Positions 35,401-46,480 of a stretch of 64,000 nucleotides of DNA are shown here, piece by piece. Made by a program: the position numbers and the translations under genes. The notes beneath the pieces were generated by a model. The model saw only the letters and a list, made by a program, of their open reading frames with translations. It searched no databases and was not told the origin of the DNA. This DNA is from Laccaria trichodermophora (taxonomy: Eukaryota > Basidiomycota > Agaricomycetes > Agaricales > Hydnangiaceae): contig JACTVC010000006.1 of assembly GCA_018417955.1 (NCBI GenBank), positions 1,922,001 through 1,986,000 of the forward strand, in the 5' to 3' direction. Within the stretch, counting starts at the first letter, position 1. Every line of letters starts with the position of its first letter.

Positions 35401-38400
35401 ATGCATCTTTACACTATGTATGTTTCTTTCCACGAGGAGAAGATGGTTGGCATACAGCTATTCCTTCTGTGCCAGGGCCACAAGGTAACCAGAGATCTTC
35501 AAATGTTAGTCAAAGGTGTTACTATGCATATCGTCTTCATGCAAGGCCAGGAGAGCCTTCAATTATATTTCGTGGAGGAAGATTACTTCAGGAGTATGTA
35601 GTTGATGCATGGGCATCATGTGAGCAAAGTGCCTTGAACTGGGCAAGATTTCACCAGAAAGAGCTACGTGCTGATCTGTACCAGAACCTCCGAGATGCTA
35701 CCAGCAATGTGGATGGAGTTGATGCAAATATTGGAGAACGAATTATACTTCCTTCAAGTCATATTGGAAGTCCACGTCATATGTATCAACTGTTTCAAGA
35801 CTCAATGGCAATTTGTCGTTATTATCGAAAGCCTGATATCTTTCTGACAATGACAGCAAATCCAAATTGGCCTGAAATACAAGAACAACTACTGAAAGAT
35901 GAACCAGTTGCTGGGAGACCTGAAAAAAGGCAGGAAGCATCTGATCGACCTGACATTGTTGCACGAGTGTTTGAAGAAAAAAAGAAGGCTCTTCTGAAAG
36001 AAATTAAAAATGGACTGTTTGGAAATGTGGTTGCAACTGTACATACCATTGAATTCCAAAAGCGCGGACTGCCCCACATGCACCTTTTAATATTTTTGGA
36101 TCAACCATACAAATTCAGAAATCCTGAAGATGTTGATACCTTGGTTTCTGCTCAAATTCCTGACCCTGCTACTAATCCCACTTTATATGAAACTGTTTCT
36201 ACCTGTATGCTTCATGGTCCATGTGGGGCAAAATGTATGGTTAATGGAAAGTGCAGCAAGAACTTTCCCAAGAGCTTTCGTGATGATACCCACTTTGGGG
36301 AAGATGGTTACCCTGACTATGCCAGACCCAACAATGGTCGCACAATTGTAAAGGGAGTCAATGTTTATGATAACCGTCATGTGGTGCCATACAATCCTTA
36401 TTTATCAGCAAGATATAACTGCCACATCAATGTTGAGGTCTGTGCCTCAATATCTGCAATCAAATATATACATAAATACATTTACAAAGGCCATGATCGG
36501 GCCACAATTGAAATCTCTGGGGGTGTACAAGATGAAATCAAGGAATATCTTGATGCACGTTATGTCTCTGCCATTGAGGCTTGCTGGCATCTTTTTGAGT
36601 TTAATATGCATGCTGAGTCACCTTCAGTCTATCGTTTGCCAGTACATCTTCAGGACCAGCATATGGTCTATTTCAATGCAGAGGATGAGCTGGATAGTGT
36701 GATGGAACGAGAGACAACCAAGAAAACTGCTTTGACAGCATTCTTTGAGGCAAATAGAGAGGGACTACCAGGTGCAAAAGATACACTTTATCAAGATTTT
36801 CCACACAAGTTTGTTTTTGACAAAAAGAAAAAGAAATGGACAGTCAGAAAAAAAGGCACAGCTATTGGCCGGATGTATTTTTCAGTCCCCTCTCAGGGAG
36901 AAAGATTCTATTTAAGAACACTCTTAACTGTTGTGAAAGGTCCAGAGTCTTTTGAGGATCTGCGTTCATATAATGGAATTGTTTATGATACATACAGAGA
37001 AGCATGTATGGCCCGTGGTCTGCTGCAAGATGACAATGAATGGAAAGAATGCCTCTCAGAAGCAGTAGAAATGCAGACAGGATCTTCATTGAGATCATTA
37101 TTTGCAACAATTCTCTTATGGTGTAACCCTACATCTCCTGGAGACCTTTGGAATCAATTTAAAGATAAAATATGTGATGATCTACAGCGGAGGCTGCAGC
37201 GAGAACAGCCTGATCAAACATTCACACAAGAACAAATTTATGATTATGGTCTCTATCTGATTGATAGAATTCTGCTGGAATCAGGAAAACAGTTAAAAGA
37301 TTATCCTTCCATGCCACTTCCTCAAGGCAATTGGGGAGTAATTAATGACAATTATCTTCTGTGGGACCAACTCTTCAGATATGATCCTGATGAATTGGCC
37401 AGAAAAGTGGCACAAAATACAGCCCTCTTCAATGATGAACAGCGAAATGTATATAATACTGTCATGGACTCTGTCAGAAATGACAAGGGTGATACTTTAT
37501 TTGTTCACAGTGCAGGTGGAGGAGGAAAAACTTTTGTTTGTAATACTATAGCTGCTGCTGTAAGAGCAATGGGGAAAGTTGCATTGTGTGTTGCTTCCTC
37601 TGGAATTGCATCACTACTGTTGGATGGTGGCCGAACAGCTCATTCACATTTTAAAATACCAATTGACCTTAATGAAACATCCAAATGTAGATTTGGAAAA
37701 AACCATGATCTTTATGCTGTACTACAAAGAACAGGAATTATTATATGGGATGAGGCTCCTATGCAACACAAGCATGCAGTAGAAGCATTGGACCATACAC
37801 TTCGTGAAGTAATGGGCATTGATAAACGTTTTGGTGGAATCACTGTACTATTTGGTGGTGACTTTCGCCAAACTTTGCCAGTGGTGCCCAAGGGAACCCG
37901 ACAAGAGATTGTGGCAGCATCCTTGAAAAGGTCAAATAGAATTTGGAGACATACTAAAGTACTTCACCTACGAAAAAATATGCGATTGGATAGAACCCCA
38001 GAAAGTGAGGCCTTTGCAAAATGGCTTCTGGATGTTGGATCAGGCAAAAATGTGGATGATGAGGGGAAAATTAGCTTGCCAGAACATATGCGATGTGGGG
38101 CTGATGTTGATTCATTGATCCAATCAACTTATCCAGGAGTGGATATCCCTAACCAACCAGATCAATATTATTTGGACAGAACCATTCTCTCTGGAACAAA
38201 TGATGATGTAGATAAAATCAATGCTGCAATCTTGCAAAAATTTCCAGGAGAGGAGACAGTTTTAATGAGTGCAGACTCTGTCTCACAAGATGATGAAGCC
38301 TCTCACTTAAACTTCCAACCTTATCCCATGGAGTTTTTGAATTCAATCACTGCATCAGGCTTACCTCTTGCAAAGTTGGCTTTGAAGCCTGGGTGTCCCT

Positions 38401-38828
38401 TGATGTTGTTGCGCAACCTTGATCCATCAAAAGGACTATGCAATGGCACACGTCTTATCTTGGTCAACATTCGCCCACGTGTTTTAGAGTGCCATATCAT
38501 TTCTGGAGATGAACGATTTGCAGGAAAGCATGTTTTGATTCCCAGATTGGTCTTGGAGCCATCAAATGACCTCTTACCAGTCAAACTCCGACGCCGTCAA
38601 TTCCCTGTTCGCCTGGCATTTGCAATGACAATCAATAAATCTCAAGGTCAATCTGTAAAGAATGTGGGGTTGGACCTCCGTTCATCAGTGTTTTCTCATG
38701 GACAACTCTATGTTGCACTCTCCTGGTGTACATCTGGCAACCGCATCAAGGTGTTGTTCCCTGAAAATCAAAATGACAACCGCACCCATAATGTTGTTTA
38801 CAATGAAATTCTGCCCGGTGTGGTTTGA
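32451..38828 (+). CDS. Helitron Rep/helicase transposase
   Basis: A single open frame of about 2,126 codons from the ATG at 32451 (it also stays open upstream; a small intron ending TGCATAG at about 32536 or an ATG at 32609 are alternatives). It drives rolling-circle transposition: a HUH nuclease nicks the DNA and a PIF1-type helicase unwinds it. In order: a Ser/Arg-rich then Gly/Ser/Thr repeat region; a long Gln/Glu/Arg coiled coil (about 33720-34540); an acidic DDDDDD run; a zinc-like CPHCHALHF...GGCC segment (about 34689-34775); the HUH motif PHMHLLIF (36072 on); the tyrosine motif KYIHKYIYKG (about 36463-36492); Walker A AGGGGKT (37512-37532); Walker B IIWDEAP (about 37740-37760); GGDFRQTLP; and TINKSQGQS...LYVALSW near the C-terminus. 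No stop or frameshift is seen, so it may be active. The N-terminal coiled coil is longer than in Helitrons I know. Confidence 0.93.
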   Translation: MPLSSVIYQSSCLCFYFFEHLLHLISVHRNPPQTPESDRSRQRARHRQLQRLQMTDPDDRRSRSRSRSQTPPETPQGPFPQPNFATATPAHISSLGLGVPQLRFPILPSVHHLNSVSGRPVIDLSDTMAIDDPFSDITAGSMNSGAALNSGALVNNDPFSNITAGSTNSGAVLNSGESTVNLQSEAGPLLRNSMASIPPAVILPPDWDRPLRNPIPQNITPAPVYLYKGKGREINTSLPAGPSLRAINLTNVTVAGTSASVMRMNAEAGSSTGTSAFMRMNAEAGPSTVRHSEGTSAINIGTSASMRVNAEAGPSTVRQCESTSAVNAASSASASAEGLHTTAGPSGLRNSEDLLASIPEVHLPAGWDRPLSNPVPQHIPSVPVSHQKLPQRLYVTGGNTANPSVDGLNRGHIAHRSRETNFRIDAAQRQATYRQRELQQQADERIRQQQQEESRRAAALEIASTLASQRQAVFGELGAQEVLRQQQMAEQARMLQNLHSDYISEQQRRELEEQQRQLDHLAEQRQHHIAEQQRRELEQERQQRQLAQLAEQREHEEEEQRQQEEEARQVRLEALRLQQLENEERRRIQDQELGARFLALFQQREQERLEELEYERENRQRVAAEAELQWQQRVQNLSAEELARQLEAEEVQRDLYFQSQREALQYQENRAAEREARQAWEAELAAVVEGLQQDLEMADDDDDDEGEDEAPEVPGNPIPRRYTLPKGRRPYTDPAGRHNLGPMNVVCPHCHALHFDSEKLTNSTRNVPKFGGCCLQGQVKLPEWDQPPLILKQLLCGIHPLSDTFRKNIRQYNAAFAFTSLGVKVDNSVTRASGPYSFRIHGGLCHQMGSLLPNNMADEPSFAQLYVHDPLIQLGIRQRRNPNLHPMIMSELQAMMHDTHPYVPLFKQAFMIMAEKPPEEAHNVQVNLHVEHNADQRRYNLPTADEIAAIVPGDGSEDRQNDRDIILHLRSGGLRRISHLHPHYASLHYVCFFPRGEDGWHTAIPSVPGPQGNQRSSNVSQRCYYAYRLHARPGEPSIIFRGGRLLQEYVVDAWASCEQSALNWARFHQKELRADLYQNLRDATSNVDGVDANIGERIILPSSHIGSPRHMYQLFQDSMAICRYYRKPDIFLTMTANPNWPEIQEQLLKDEPVAGRPEKRQEASDRPDIVARVFEEKKKALLKEIKNGLFGNVVATVHTIEFQKRGLPHMHLLIFLDQPYKFRNPEDVDTLVSAQIPDPATNPTLYETVSTCMLHGPCGAKCMVNGKCSKNFPKSFRDDTHFGEDGYPDYARPNNGRTIVKGVNVYDNRHVVPYNPYLSARYNCHINVEVCASISAIKYIHKYIYKGHDRATIEISGGVQDEIKEYLDARYVSAIEACWHLFEFNMHAESPSVYRLPVHLQDQHMVYFNAEDELDSVMERETTKKTALTAFFEANREGLPGAKDTLYQDFPHKFVFDKKKKKWTVRKKGTAIGRMYFSVPSQGERFYLRTLLTVVKGPESFEDLRSYNGIVYDTYREACMARGLLQDDNEWKECLSEAVEMQTGSSLRSLFATILLWCNPTSPGDLWNQFKDKICDDLQRRLQREQPDQTFTQEQIYDYGLYLIDRILLESGKQLKDYPSMPLPQGNWGVINDNYLLWDQLFRYDPDELARKVAQNTALFNDEQRNVYNTVMDSVRNDKGDTLFVHSAGGGGKTFVCNTIAAAVRAMGKVALCVASSGIASLLLDGGRTAHSHFKIPIDLNETSKCRFGKNHDLYAVLQRTGIIIWDEAPMQHKHAVEALDHTLREVMGIDKRFGGITVLFGGDFRQTLPVVPKGTRQEIVAASLKRSNRIWRHTKVLHLRKNMRLDRTPESEAFAKWLLDVGSGKNVDDEGKISLPEHMRCGADVDSLIQSTYPGVDIPNQPDQYYLDRTILSGTNDDVDKINAAILQKFPGEETVLMSADSVSQDDEASHLNFQPYPMEFLNSITASGLPLAKLALKPGCPLMLLRNLDPSKGLCNGTRLILVNIRPRVLECHIISGDERFAGKHVLIPRLVLEPSNDLLPVKLRRRQFPVRLAFAMTINKSQGQSVKNVGLDLRSSVFSHGQLYVALSWCTSGNRIKVLFPENQNDNRTHNVVYNEILPGVV

Positions 38829-39149
38829 ATGTAAGTCATCTCATTAATTAGCTCTTTCCAAGTACACTGAATTTAATTGGTACAGTAATTGCAATGTCTA
38901 ATGTTCCATCTAAATTAAAAATGCAAGTGTAGGCATTTCCAAAAGTAATTTGTAAGTGGTTCTGATTGCTCCTCATGTATACAACAACTCATTTTTTATT
39001 GTTATCAGATTGCCTATTTATTGACCAATAAAATATATATATGCATTGTCTGTCTGTTCCTATTACTGTTTGAGGAAAGAAAAAAGACTGAAATTGTTCA
39101 TGGGAGCTGAGATTTAACATGTGTGTAAGAGCTGGGATGAAACATGTGT

Positions 39150-39247
39150 ACCAGGGGGTCCAGGGGGCTTGCCCCCGGCGAGCCGTGACCCGTGCTGAAG
39201 GAACGGCCGAGCGTTAGCGAGCGCCGTGCCATAGGCACGGGTCTTAG
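39150..39247 (+). promoter_or_regulatory. Helitron 3' terminal hairpins
   Basis: Two stem-loops, GGGGGC-TT-GCCCCC and CCGTGCC-ATA-GGCACGG, precede the CTTAG end. In Helitrons the terminal hairpin signals termination of rolling-circle transfer. The sequence between them (GAGCGTTAGCGAGCGCC) can also fold. Confidence 0.6.
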
Positions 39248-39596
39248 GCTCGTGCTACACCATCTTGATGGGGAAAGGCAATGGAGTTGGGATGGATGAC
39301 CTGGAAGCCATCCACTTGCATGGTTTCCCAGTACTCATGGTTATACATCACTGAAGAGAGAATGGGATGATCATATGGGTATTTCTGGGTCAAGCTGGGA
39401 GCTTACAGTGACCAGCTTTCCAGATAGGAAATTATTTGGGGCCAAATTTTTTCTTTCTTTTATTCATCTTCTTTGCTTTGCTACCTTTTGGTCTCATTTT
39501 ATCCTGATATTCACTCTGGGGGGCAAGAGGATTTCTATTCTATTATTCTTCCCCACCATTGTTTTCCTTACATGCCCTCTGGACATTGGGGGGCTT
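39248..39596 (+). other. Continuation of split tandem repeat, then polypurine tract before the LTR
   Basis: The first ~45 bp match 31931-31975. The stretch ends in GGACATTGGGGGGCTT directly before the second LTR-like copy, consistent with a polypurine tract. A CACTCTGGGGGGCAAGA motif near 39510-39530 also occurs at about 23437. No coding sequence. Confidence 0.45.
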
Positions 39597-39915
39597 TGTG
39601 ATATAGGATTGGAAGGGAATGCCCAGAGGCCATAGTCAAACAGTGGTATATAGCTAGATTTGGATATCTTACATAATATATTGATCTTTTGTCTTGAACC
39701 ACCATCTTGTCAGCAGTCTTGCCATCCTCTTGCACTACATGTAGTGCTTTGTATATCTGTACTTCCTACAGTATGCATAGTCATGTTGGGCCAGCTGAGT
39801 ATCTTGTAACTGCTCATTGCTCACTCATGGGTGTTGATCCCAGATCCACCCATTCTTGCCTCCTCCTTCCCTCTTGGCTTCAGCTATGCGAGAAGTTCAG
39901 AGTGAACACTTCACA
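39597..39915 (+). repeat. 319-bp LTR-like repeat, copy 2
   Basis: Starts TGTGATATAGG, ends CTTCACA, and is preceded by a G-rich polypurine tract. Same length and orientation as 18447-18765, with only a few substitutions. It truncates the exonuclease gene, whose coding sequence stops at 39916 with ...SFRH. Flanks do not form a target duplication with copy 1, so the pair may be a recombinant. Confidence 0.65.
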
Positions 39916-42591
39916 ATGACGAAAGGAGGCACCAAATTTTGGTAAGCGTGAATGGATGTGGGTATGGACACCACCTTCAGTGGAATTCGTTCCACGAGCA
40001 CACCTGTAAATTGGGAGACCACCAGCATTTTTGTCCAGACCAATGACAGTATAGAGAGGAATACCAGGAGGGTCTGATAAATAGCTGTTCTTGATCAACT
40101 CCAGAATGTTCTTTGCTGTCTTCCAGTTGTCAGGTGTAAAAAGAGGCTTTTTTGAGTCAGAGTCGATGAGTGGACCATAAGTGCAAAATACATCAGCAAC
40201 AAGTGGATAGAGAGTGTTGGGAGGAGGGATTATATGTTTGCATTGTGCTCAAAGCCATTGTGGACTGGAGTTTCAGAGGAATTCATAAGTCCATGGAGGA
40301 GCTTGAGTTGAACCCCAAATATTTATCCAAGTCCTATCTTCTTCATCAGGGATAAAAATTGCATCTCAAAGCTCATGGGTGGCAGAAATATAAAACATGT
40401 TGAACACATGCCAAATGTCTTTTAAGACACAACTGTGAATGACATCATCCCATTGTTCTGGATCATGGCCCAAGATTTCTGCTCCCATTGCTTCACTTGC
40501 AGAATCCATGTTTCTGGAAAAATCTTCGGACATAGATGAATTGGACAAGTCTTGAGATAAGAGAGCACCTATGGATGCACCATCTTCAACCTCAGTCTCA
40601 ACCATAGAGCCTGGTAGGTCTGGATGTGGAAGTGGAGGAAGGAGAACAGGCAGTGGTTGGACTTGCTGCATTTTGAATGTGCTGGGATTATATGTCCAAA
40701 GGTGACTTTGCAGAAAGACAATTGAAAATGGCACAGGTCCAAAGCTATCCAAGGATCACTTTCCATGAGTACCAATGATTGCACCAGGTACACAGACTTC
40801 AGAGATGTCGACAACTGTCTGAGTTCAGGTAACATTAATTGTGTCAAAACCCTTGTCATTTTTGTGTACTGAGATTTGTCCTGTTGCAATGATGGTTGTA
40901 TTATCAGTGCTGTAGAGAATAACTGGAGTGTGTGGTTGAAACAAGGTTGGAAGTGGGATAGGAACATCCAGCTTTGAAAGTTCCTCATAGATCTGAAGAG
41001 ATGCATATGCATCCTTAGCAGCATAAGATAGCAGCTCAGCTGTTAGTACCCTGTTTTCCCATGCTTGGCTGATATGCTCTGGTACATTCTTGTTTAAACA
41101 TTTCTGAAGAACCAGGGCACAGAGGTCAGACAGGCTGCACTTGGAGATATTTGCAATCATGCACTGCTATTTGGCATACTTGGCCAAATCGAGTCCACCA
41201 ACAAATGAGCTTGAAGATGAGCACATATCTTGAAGCTGTAAAAGGTCAGAGTTGACAAGTCGGCCAGCTTTGCAGATTCGAGAATGGGAAAGTAGTAACT
41301 GCAATTTGTGTGGCAATTGACCTTTCGCAAGCATTTCACTGATCTTTCAGAGAAGTTTAAGGACTGAGGTGATATATAATGAGTATTTTGGCTTACCTGG
41401 AAAACATATACTCAATTCTGGTATGCTATTTGAATCACCGCAGTCTTTCCACCATTGTGAACATACCCCTGTGGTGAGAGCTCCACATTCCACTCTGAGT
41501 CAAAACCAATGATGATGTACCCATCATCTTGTGGTACATCATCCAAAATTGTTGAAAGCACATCATTAATCGATGCAATGGTGTCTTTCAGCAGAATCTC
41601 AACTATTGTCGGAATGTTGAGAGGCTCCAAATGAGCATACTTTTCCACAGGGACAACTCCTTCACAAAGTGACACAAACACGTTCTCAAGAAACTGCCTG
41701 TCTACTGGCATGTCTGTAAAGAAGATTTTCAGCTGGAGATGGCCATAATGAACAAGAGATTCCCACATGTGTACCAAAGCCAACCTGAATTGGGAGTGGG
41801 ATTTTGTAGCAACAAAGTTGATTGCTCTAATCTGGCCCTTCTCATGTGTTACTGTGAGCAATGCAGTAAACACCTGTTCCCCATCAACTCTCACAATATG
41901 TTTAGTTATCTAGAATTATATTAATTTTGTTGAAAAGATTTTACAAGTTGAACTTGCACACCTTATGACTGTGATCAATAGCACAAATTTCAGCAGTTAG
42001 CATAGCCATGTGTTGGTTAAAGACATGCTGATGCTCTTTGATAAATTTGCAGTACATGTCACACAGCCATTGAGAGCTAGGAATGAATCCATGTTGGCCA
42101 CAGCTGCTTACATCATCAAAGGGCAAAAATGCCTCAATGTGTTGACCTGCCCAATGGTCTAGTCCATCCCAGTGAAGAGCAAGGTGCTGGAGGTACTGCA
42201 GTTGGAGCCTATCATGAGAAAGCAGATGCTGGCAACAGAGAGCATCACAGAACTGCTTGGAACCCATTCCATTCTGGAAGCATGACCGCATCCAGGAGAA
42301 AAGGGTGTTTGACATTGTGGTGTGATAACTCATCTGTACCGGAAACTCAGCAGCAAGGTGAGGGGGAAGCACTTTGAGGATTCGAGGGTCCCAGCTTCAG
42401 AATGTAAGTGTGTTCCTTCCAGACTTTGAGTTGATGCACCAGTGACATCGGTAACAGTAACTGAGCATCCAAAAGGATGAGTCTGCATCGACACATTGGT
42501 GAGGGTGTGAAATATGGGTGTGTCTATGAAGTGGCCTTTGGCAATTTGGACATGGAATATGTGAGCATAGTGCTTTAGGGTCCCATAAGAA
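39916..42591 (-). pseudogene. DDE nuclease / 3'-5' exonuclease fusion gene, C-terminal part (decayed)
   Basis: Minus-strand exons continue a gene begun at 57560 and split by hAT-2. After the split it reads FFLWDPK, a CPNC zinc-like pair, LPPHLAAEFPVQMS, then an RNase H-like nuclease with AICAIDHSHK (first Asp, about 41970) and IFFTDMPVD (second Asp, about 41710). A WRN-type exonuclease domain follows, with FDSEW (Exo I, about 41495), AGRLVNSD (Exo II) and YAAKDAYASL (Exo III, about 41015), so the exonuclease acidic residues are all present. Further down come KDIWHVFNMFYIS, YLSDPPGIPLYTVIGLD and RGTNSTEGGVHTHIHSRLPK. In-frame TGA codons at 42397-42399 and 41412-41414, plus truncation by the LTR at 39916, make it non-functional. 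The combination matches a large Agaricomycete family linked to mobile DNA; its role is unproven. Confidence 0.75.
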
Positions 42592-45500
42592 TAGGGAATG
42601 TCACGGGTTTGTAAACCCATGCGGGTCAATGCCACGGGTTTGTATGGGTACGGGTATGGGTTGGGGCCTAGTAACCCTCTCCTGACCTGCACCCATGCTG
42701 CGGGCATGGCGGGTTTTGGCACATGAATGTTCTTTCAAGCTCAACAGGTATTCGGCAATACCCAGAGAATATTGCCAATTGCGCAGCAATGCAGATGGCA
42801 GACCTTCCTACTGTACAGCAGCTGTACAGTACCTGTGGCGTTGGTCCAATAGATAAAAAGAATTGTGTCGCTAAAAAAATCCACATCTGTCTATCCCACA
42901 TCCCATCCCACATCCCGAACCTATGCTGACAGACTCTCCTGAGGCCTCTGGCCCTCATAAACATAAACTTTCGGCGAAGGTGACTACTAATGGTGACCCT
43001 GAGGTGGAACAAAAGAAGAAGAGATTAGAAGCGAAGGTACAGAGCACGAAACCGGCACCTACCCAAAAGCACTCTAAGACTACAACAAAGGCAGCCGTGA
43101 TTCCGAAACCAGCCCCATGACCATGACACCCCTCTGTTGAGGTTGAGGAGGTTGAGGATGAGTCTGCTAACTGCACTTCCGTCCCACCTCACAATCCACA
43201 ACATGTCCTGGAGGCCGCTGATGGGAGTGACGATGATGTCGGCACCCCACCACCTCGAAAATCCACCAAGAAACCTGTGGTCACTAAACGGCGTCCCTCT
43301 GTTGAGCTCAAGGAGGTTTTCGACAAGTCGGATAGACGTACCTCTGTCCCCCCTCGCAATCCACGACACGTCTTGGAGGCCGCCAATGGGAGTGATGACG
43401 ATGAAGAAGATCCCGACCCTGATGTAAACGAGGGGTGTGAGGCACCTGAAGAAAGCGATGAGGCTGAATTGGGTACGTAGCTTGCTCATCACATCATAGA
43501 ACTAAACTGACCATTAGTATGACAGAACGACTGTCTAAGGATTGGACCTCACCTATCTACGTCTTTTTTAGGACGTCACCTCGCATTGACTATGTGGATG
43601 GCCGTCGTGCTCACATATTTGAATGTACAGCTGGGAAATGTCGAGGGAAGAACGGAAGGGCCGTTCGTCAATATTTGGACAAGGGCGACGTGAAGTCGAC
43701 AAGTGGCCTCTGTCATCATGCAACGAAATGTTGGGGTGCTGAAACGGTGAAGTCAGCTGATGGTACCAAAGATTTAGAGGCTGCACACGCAATCTTGCTG
43801 AAAACAAAGTTGCGTGATGGGACAATTACGGCTGAGTTTGAACGTATCGGGAAAGGCAAGCTCACCTATTCGCACCATCAGCATACTTCAACTGAAGTGA
43901 GGTAAGAAACATGCCTTTAAACGACCTTATTCCACCTGACTTCCCATGTCGTTGTAGGACTGAAATCATCCATTGGGTGTCAGAGAATAAATGACCATTC
44001 AAGATTGTAACCGATCGAGGTTTCCGCAGCCTTATGAAAACTGGACGGCCAGGTTACCACCTTCCCTCTGCTGAAACGGCCTCCCGTGATGCACGGGTCG
44101 TGTTCGTTAACGTCCGAAGATGCATCACAAAGATGTTACAAGTAAGTTGGATCATTATGTATTCCTTGTCACAAACTCACCTTCAAACCCACTGGAGGAA
44201 CACGAAGGGGCGCTAAGCTTTGCAACCAATGCATGGACATCCCCCAACCACAAGGCATATGTGGCTGTTACAGTCCATTTCGAAAATAAAGGCGTCCCCA
44301 TGTCAATGCTTCTCGACATCGTGGAGGTTGCGCGCTTGCATTCTGGCCTCAATTTGGCAGCTGCATTTGCGAAAGTCCTTGAAGATTTTGGGATTGAAGA
44401 CAAGGTGAGCAAAGAATCTTGTGGAGAGGGTGTAAATCACTCACTGGATACATGAAGCTCCTCTCGGTCACCTGTGATAATGCCTCGAACAATGATACGA
44501 TGATTGAAGAACTCGCCAACTTGATTGACGACTTCCCAGGTGCTGCAAATCAAACGCGATGTTTTTTACACATCTTAAACCTCATGGTAAAGAGTATCAT
44601 TCGACAATTTGACTTACCTAAATCCAAGAAAGCGTCGGATGACGCAGATGAAGTTGATCCTACGCTGGATGCAGCTACGATGGAGCTTTTGAGGCTTGCT
44701 GGTGACATTGATCTTGAGGAACGGATCACAGTGAGTGCCAGTGACGACGAAGCGACTGATGATGAGGAGGAGGGATGGGTTGACGAGCACGAGGATATGA
44801 CTGAGGATGATTTGAAGGAGTTGGCTGCCAGCGTGCAGCCTGTTTGCTTGTTGCTGACCAAGGTAATGTCAATAATTATAATATCTTTTATTATCTAATA
44901 ATGTTTGTGGTCAGTTGCGGAAGGTTGCGTTTGCAATCAAAAACTCAACGACTATCGTTTTACCCCAATGGTTCGCCGTTCTTCAATATCTCGAACTCAC
45001 TGAACGTATGATGCCCCGCGATGTCACCACCCGGTGGAACTCGACCTTTGACATGCTCGACTTCGCTGTCAAGCACATCGCAGCCCTCAATGCCATCACT
45101 GGCAATCGTGATATGAAACTGAGGCAGTACAAGCTGAGTGAGGACGAGTGGGACATTGCACGCCAGCTTCGGGATGTTCTCAACGTGTGTATACTGCTTT
45201 GACTACTTTGAAACTTAATTAATCATTCTACATCATTAGATTTTCAAGGATGCGACATTGTTCTTTTCCCGAGGAACACCCAGCATCGCTACCGTCATAC
45301 CAGCCATGGACCACATTGACGAACACCTCACCACAGCCGCTATCGACAACAAGTACCCTCTCATGATTAAGGCAGCCCTTGCAATTGGCAAAAGAACCCT
45401 CAACCGCTACTATGACAAAACCGATCACTCCGAGGTGTTTAGAATTGCGATGGGTATGCATTTTCTTACACTTCCACTTTTTTTTTCTTATCTACTGCTA

Positions 45501-46041
45501 GTATTACACCCTCGTCACAAGCTTCAATACTTCAAAAATGCAGGATGGCAGGATGAGTGGATCGAGAGGGCGGAGGAAATTGTGCATACGGAATTCGACC
45601 TATCATACGGATCCATGGACACGAGTTGGGCCACCTCGGGAAAGCCTAAATCGAAGGTAAGTGCTCCAAAATTGTCATCCTATATAAAGTCTTACTGTTT
45701 ACTATAGGCTGTGTCGTCTAAATCTGAGAACATCTTCGATAACCTACCTTCCCTTCAAGCACCTGAACTTTCAGAGTTGCTTGGCGAATTGGATAAGTAT
45801 CTGAGCACCAGCCCCGAGAATGTCATTGATGCCCTAGCCTGGTGGTATGCAAACAGAGAGGAGTATCCGCGTCTTCATCGGATGGCATTAGATTACTTAT
45901 CAATCCCAGGTAAGTCTTACTATCTCAACATTGGATATACTTTTGACCATGAATTACTGCTAGCAACATCAGTGGACGTTGAACGTACATTCAGCCAGGG
46001 ACGACTTCTCCTCTCACACATACGTAACCGGCTTTCTGTTC

Positions 46042-46480
46042 CACTAGTGGCTACCACCTTTATGATAAACCTTAAACAAATGCCAGCACAGTCATCTGTA
46101 TCCTGCCAAGTGTAGTTATGAAATGAAAAACCTTGGACAATAGGAATGAAATGCATTTCATTTCTATCTCAGGTTATCTCATAACCTCCCACCTACATTT
46201 TCATTGCTTTCCACTGGCCATTTCATAAATCACCTAGCATATTATTTCATATATCCCACCAGATATTTCATACTGTCCCAGTGCGACTTTTCATTTCTTG
46301 CCTCTGGATATTTCATAGCCTCCCACCATAATTTTTCATTTCTTGCCACCAGATATTTCATACCGTCCCATTGTGACTTTTCATTTTACTGTAATTTTTC
46401 ATTTCTTGCCACCAGACATTTCATACTCCTTATCATTACTCCTTTCATTCATCCCAGGTTACTATTTCATTATTTCCTTG
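46042..46480 (+). repeat. KDZ left inverted end with partial ATTTCATA array
   Basis: The inverse of 55080-55749. Outer ~210 bp match closely; inside it has only about one and a half copies of the 90-bp unit found on the right, followed by degenerate TTTCATTTCTTGCCACC motifs. Confidence 0.75.

Larger units (their letters stand above)
32049..39247 (+). mobile_element. Autonomous Helitron, ~7.2 kb
   Basis: The predicted 5' end is TC (TCTATATAG) after an A at 32048. The 3' end carries a GC-rich hairpin (GGGGGCTTGCCCCC, about 39165-39178) and a second one (CCGTGCCATAGGCACGG, 39224-39240) a few bases before CTTAG at 39243-39247. Helitrons end in a hairpin followed by a short CTRR-like tail and leave no target duplication; CTTAG departs slightly from CTRR, so the last base is uncertain. 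The interruption of a flanking tandem repeat supports the span. Confidence 0.65.

Noticed and set aside
39160..39245. GC-rich hairpins as a bacterial rho-independent terminator
   Set aside because: No T tail, and the context is a eukaryotic Helitron end.
18447..39915. A straightforward complete LTR retrotransposon
   Set aside because: The 5-bp flanks do not match and no gag, protease, reverse transcriptase or integrase motif lies between the repeats.
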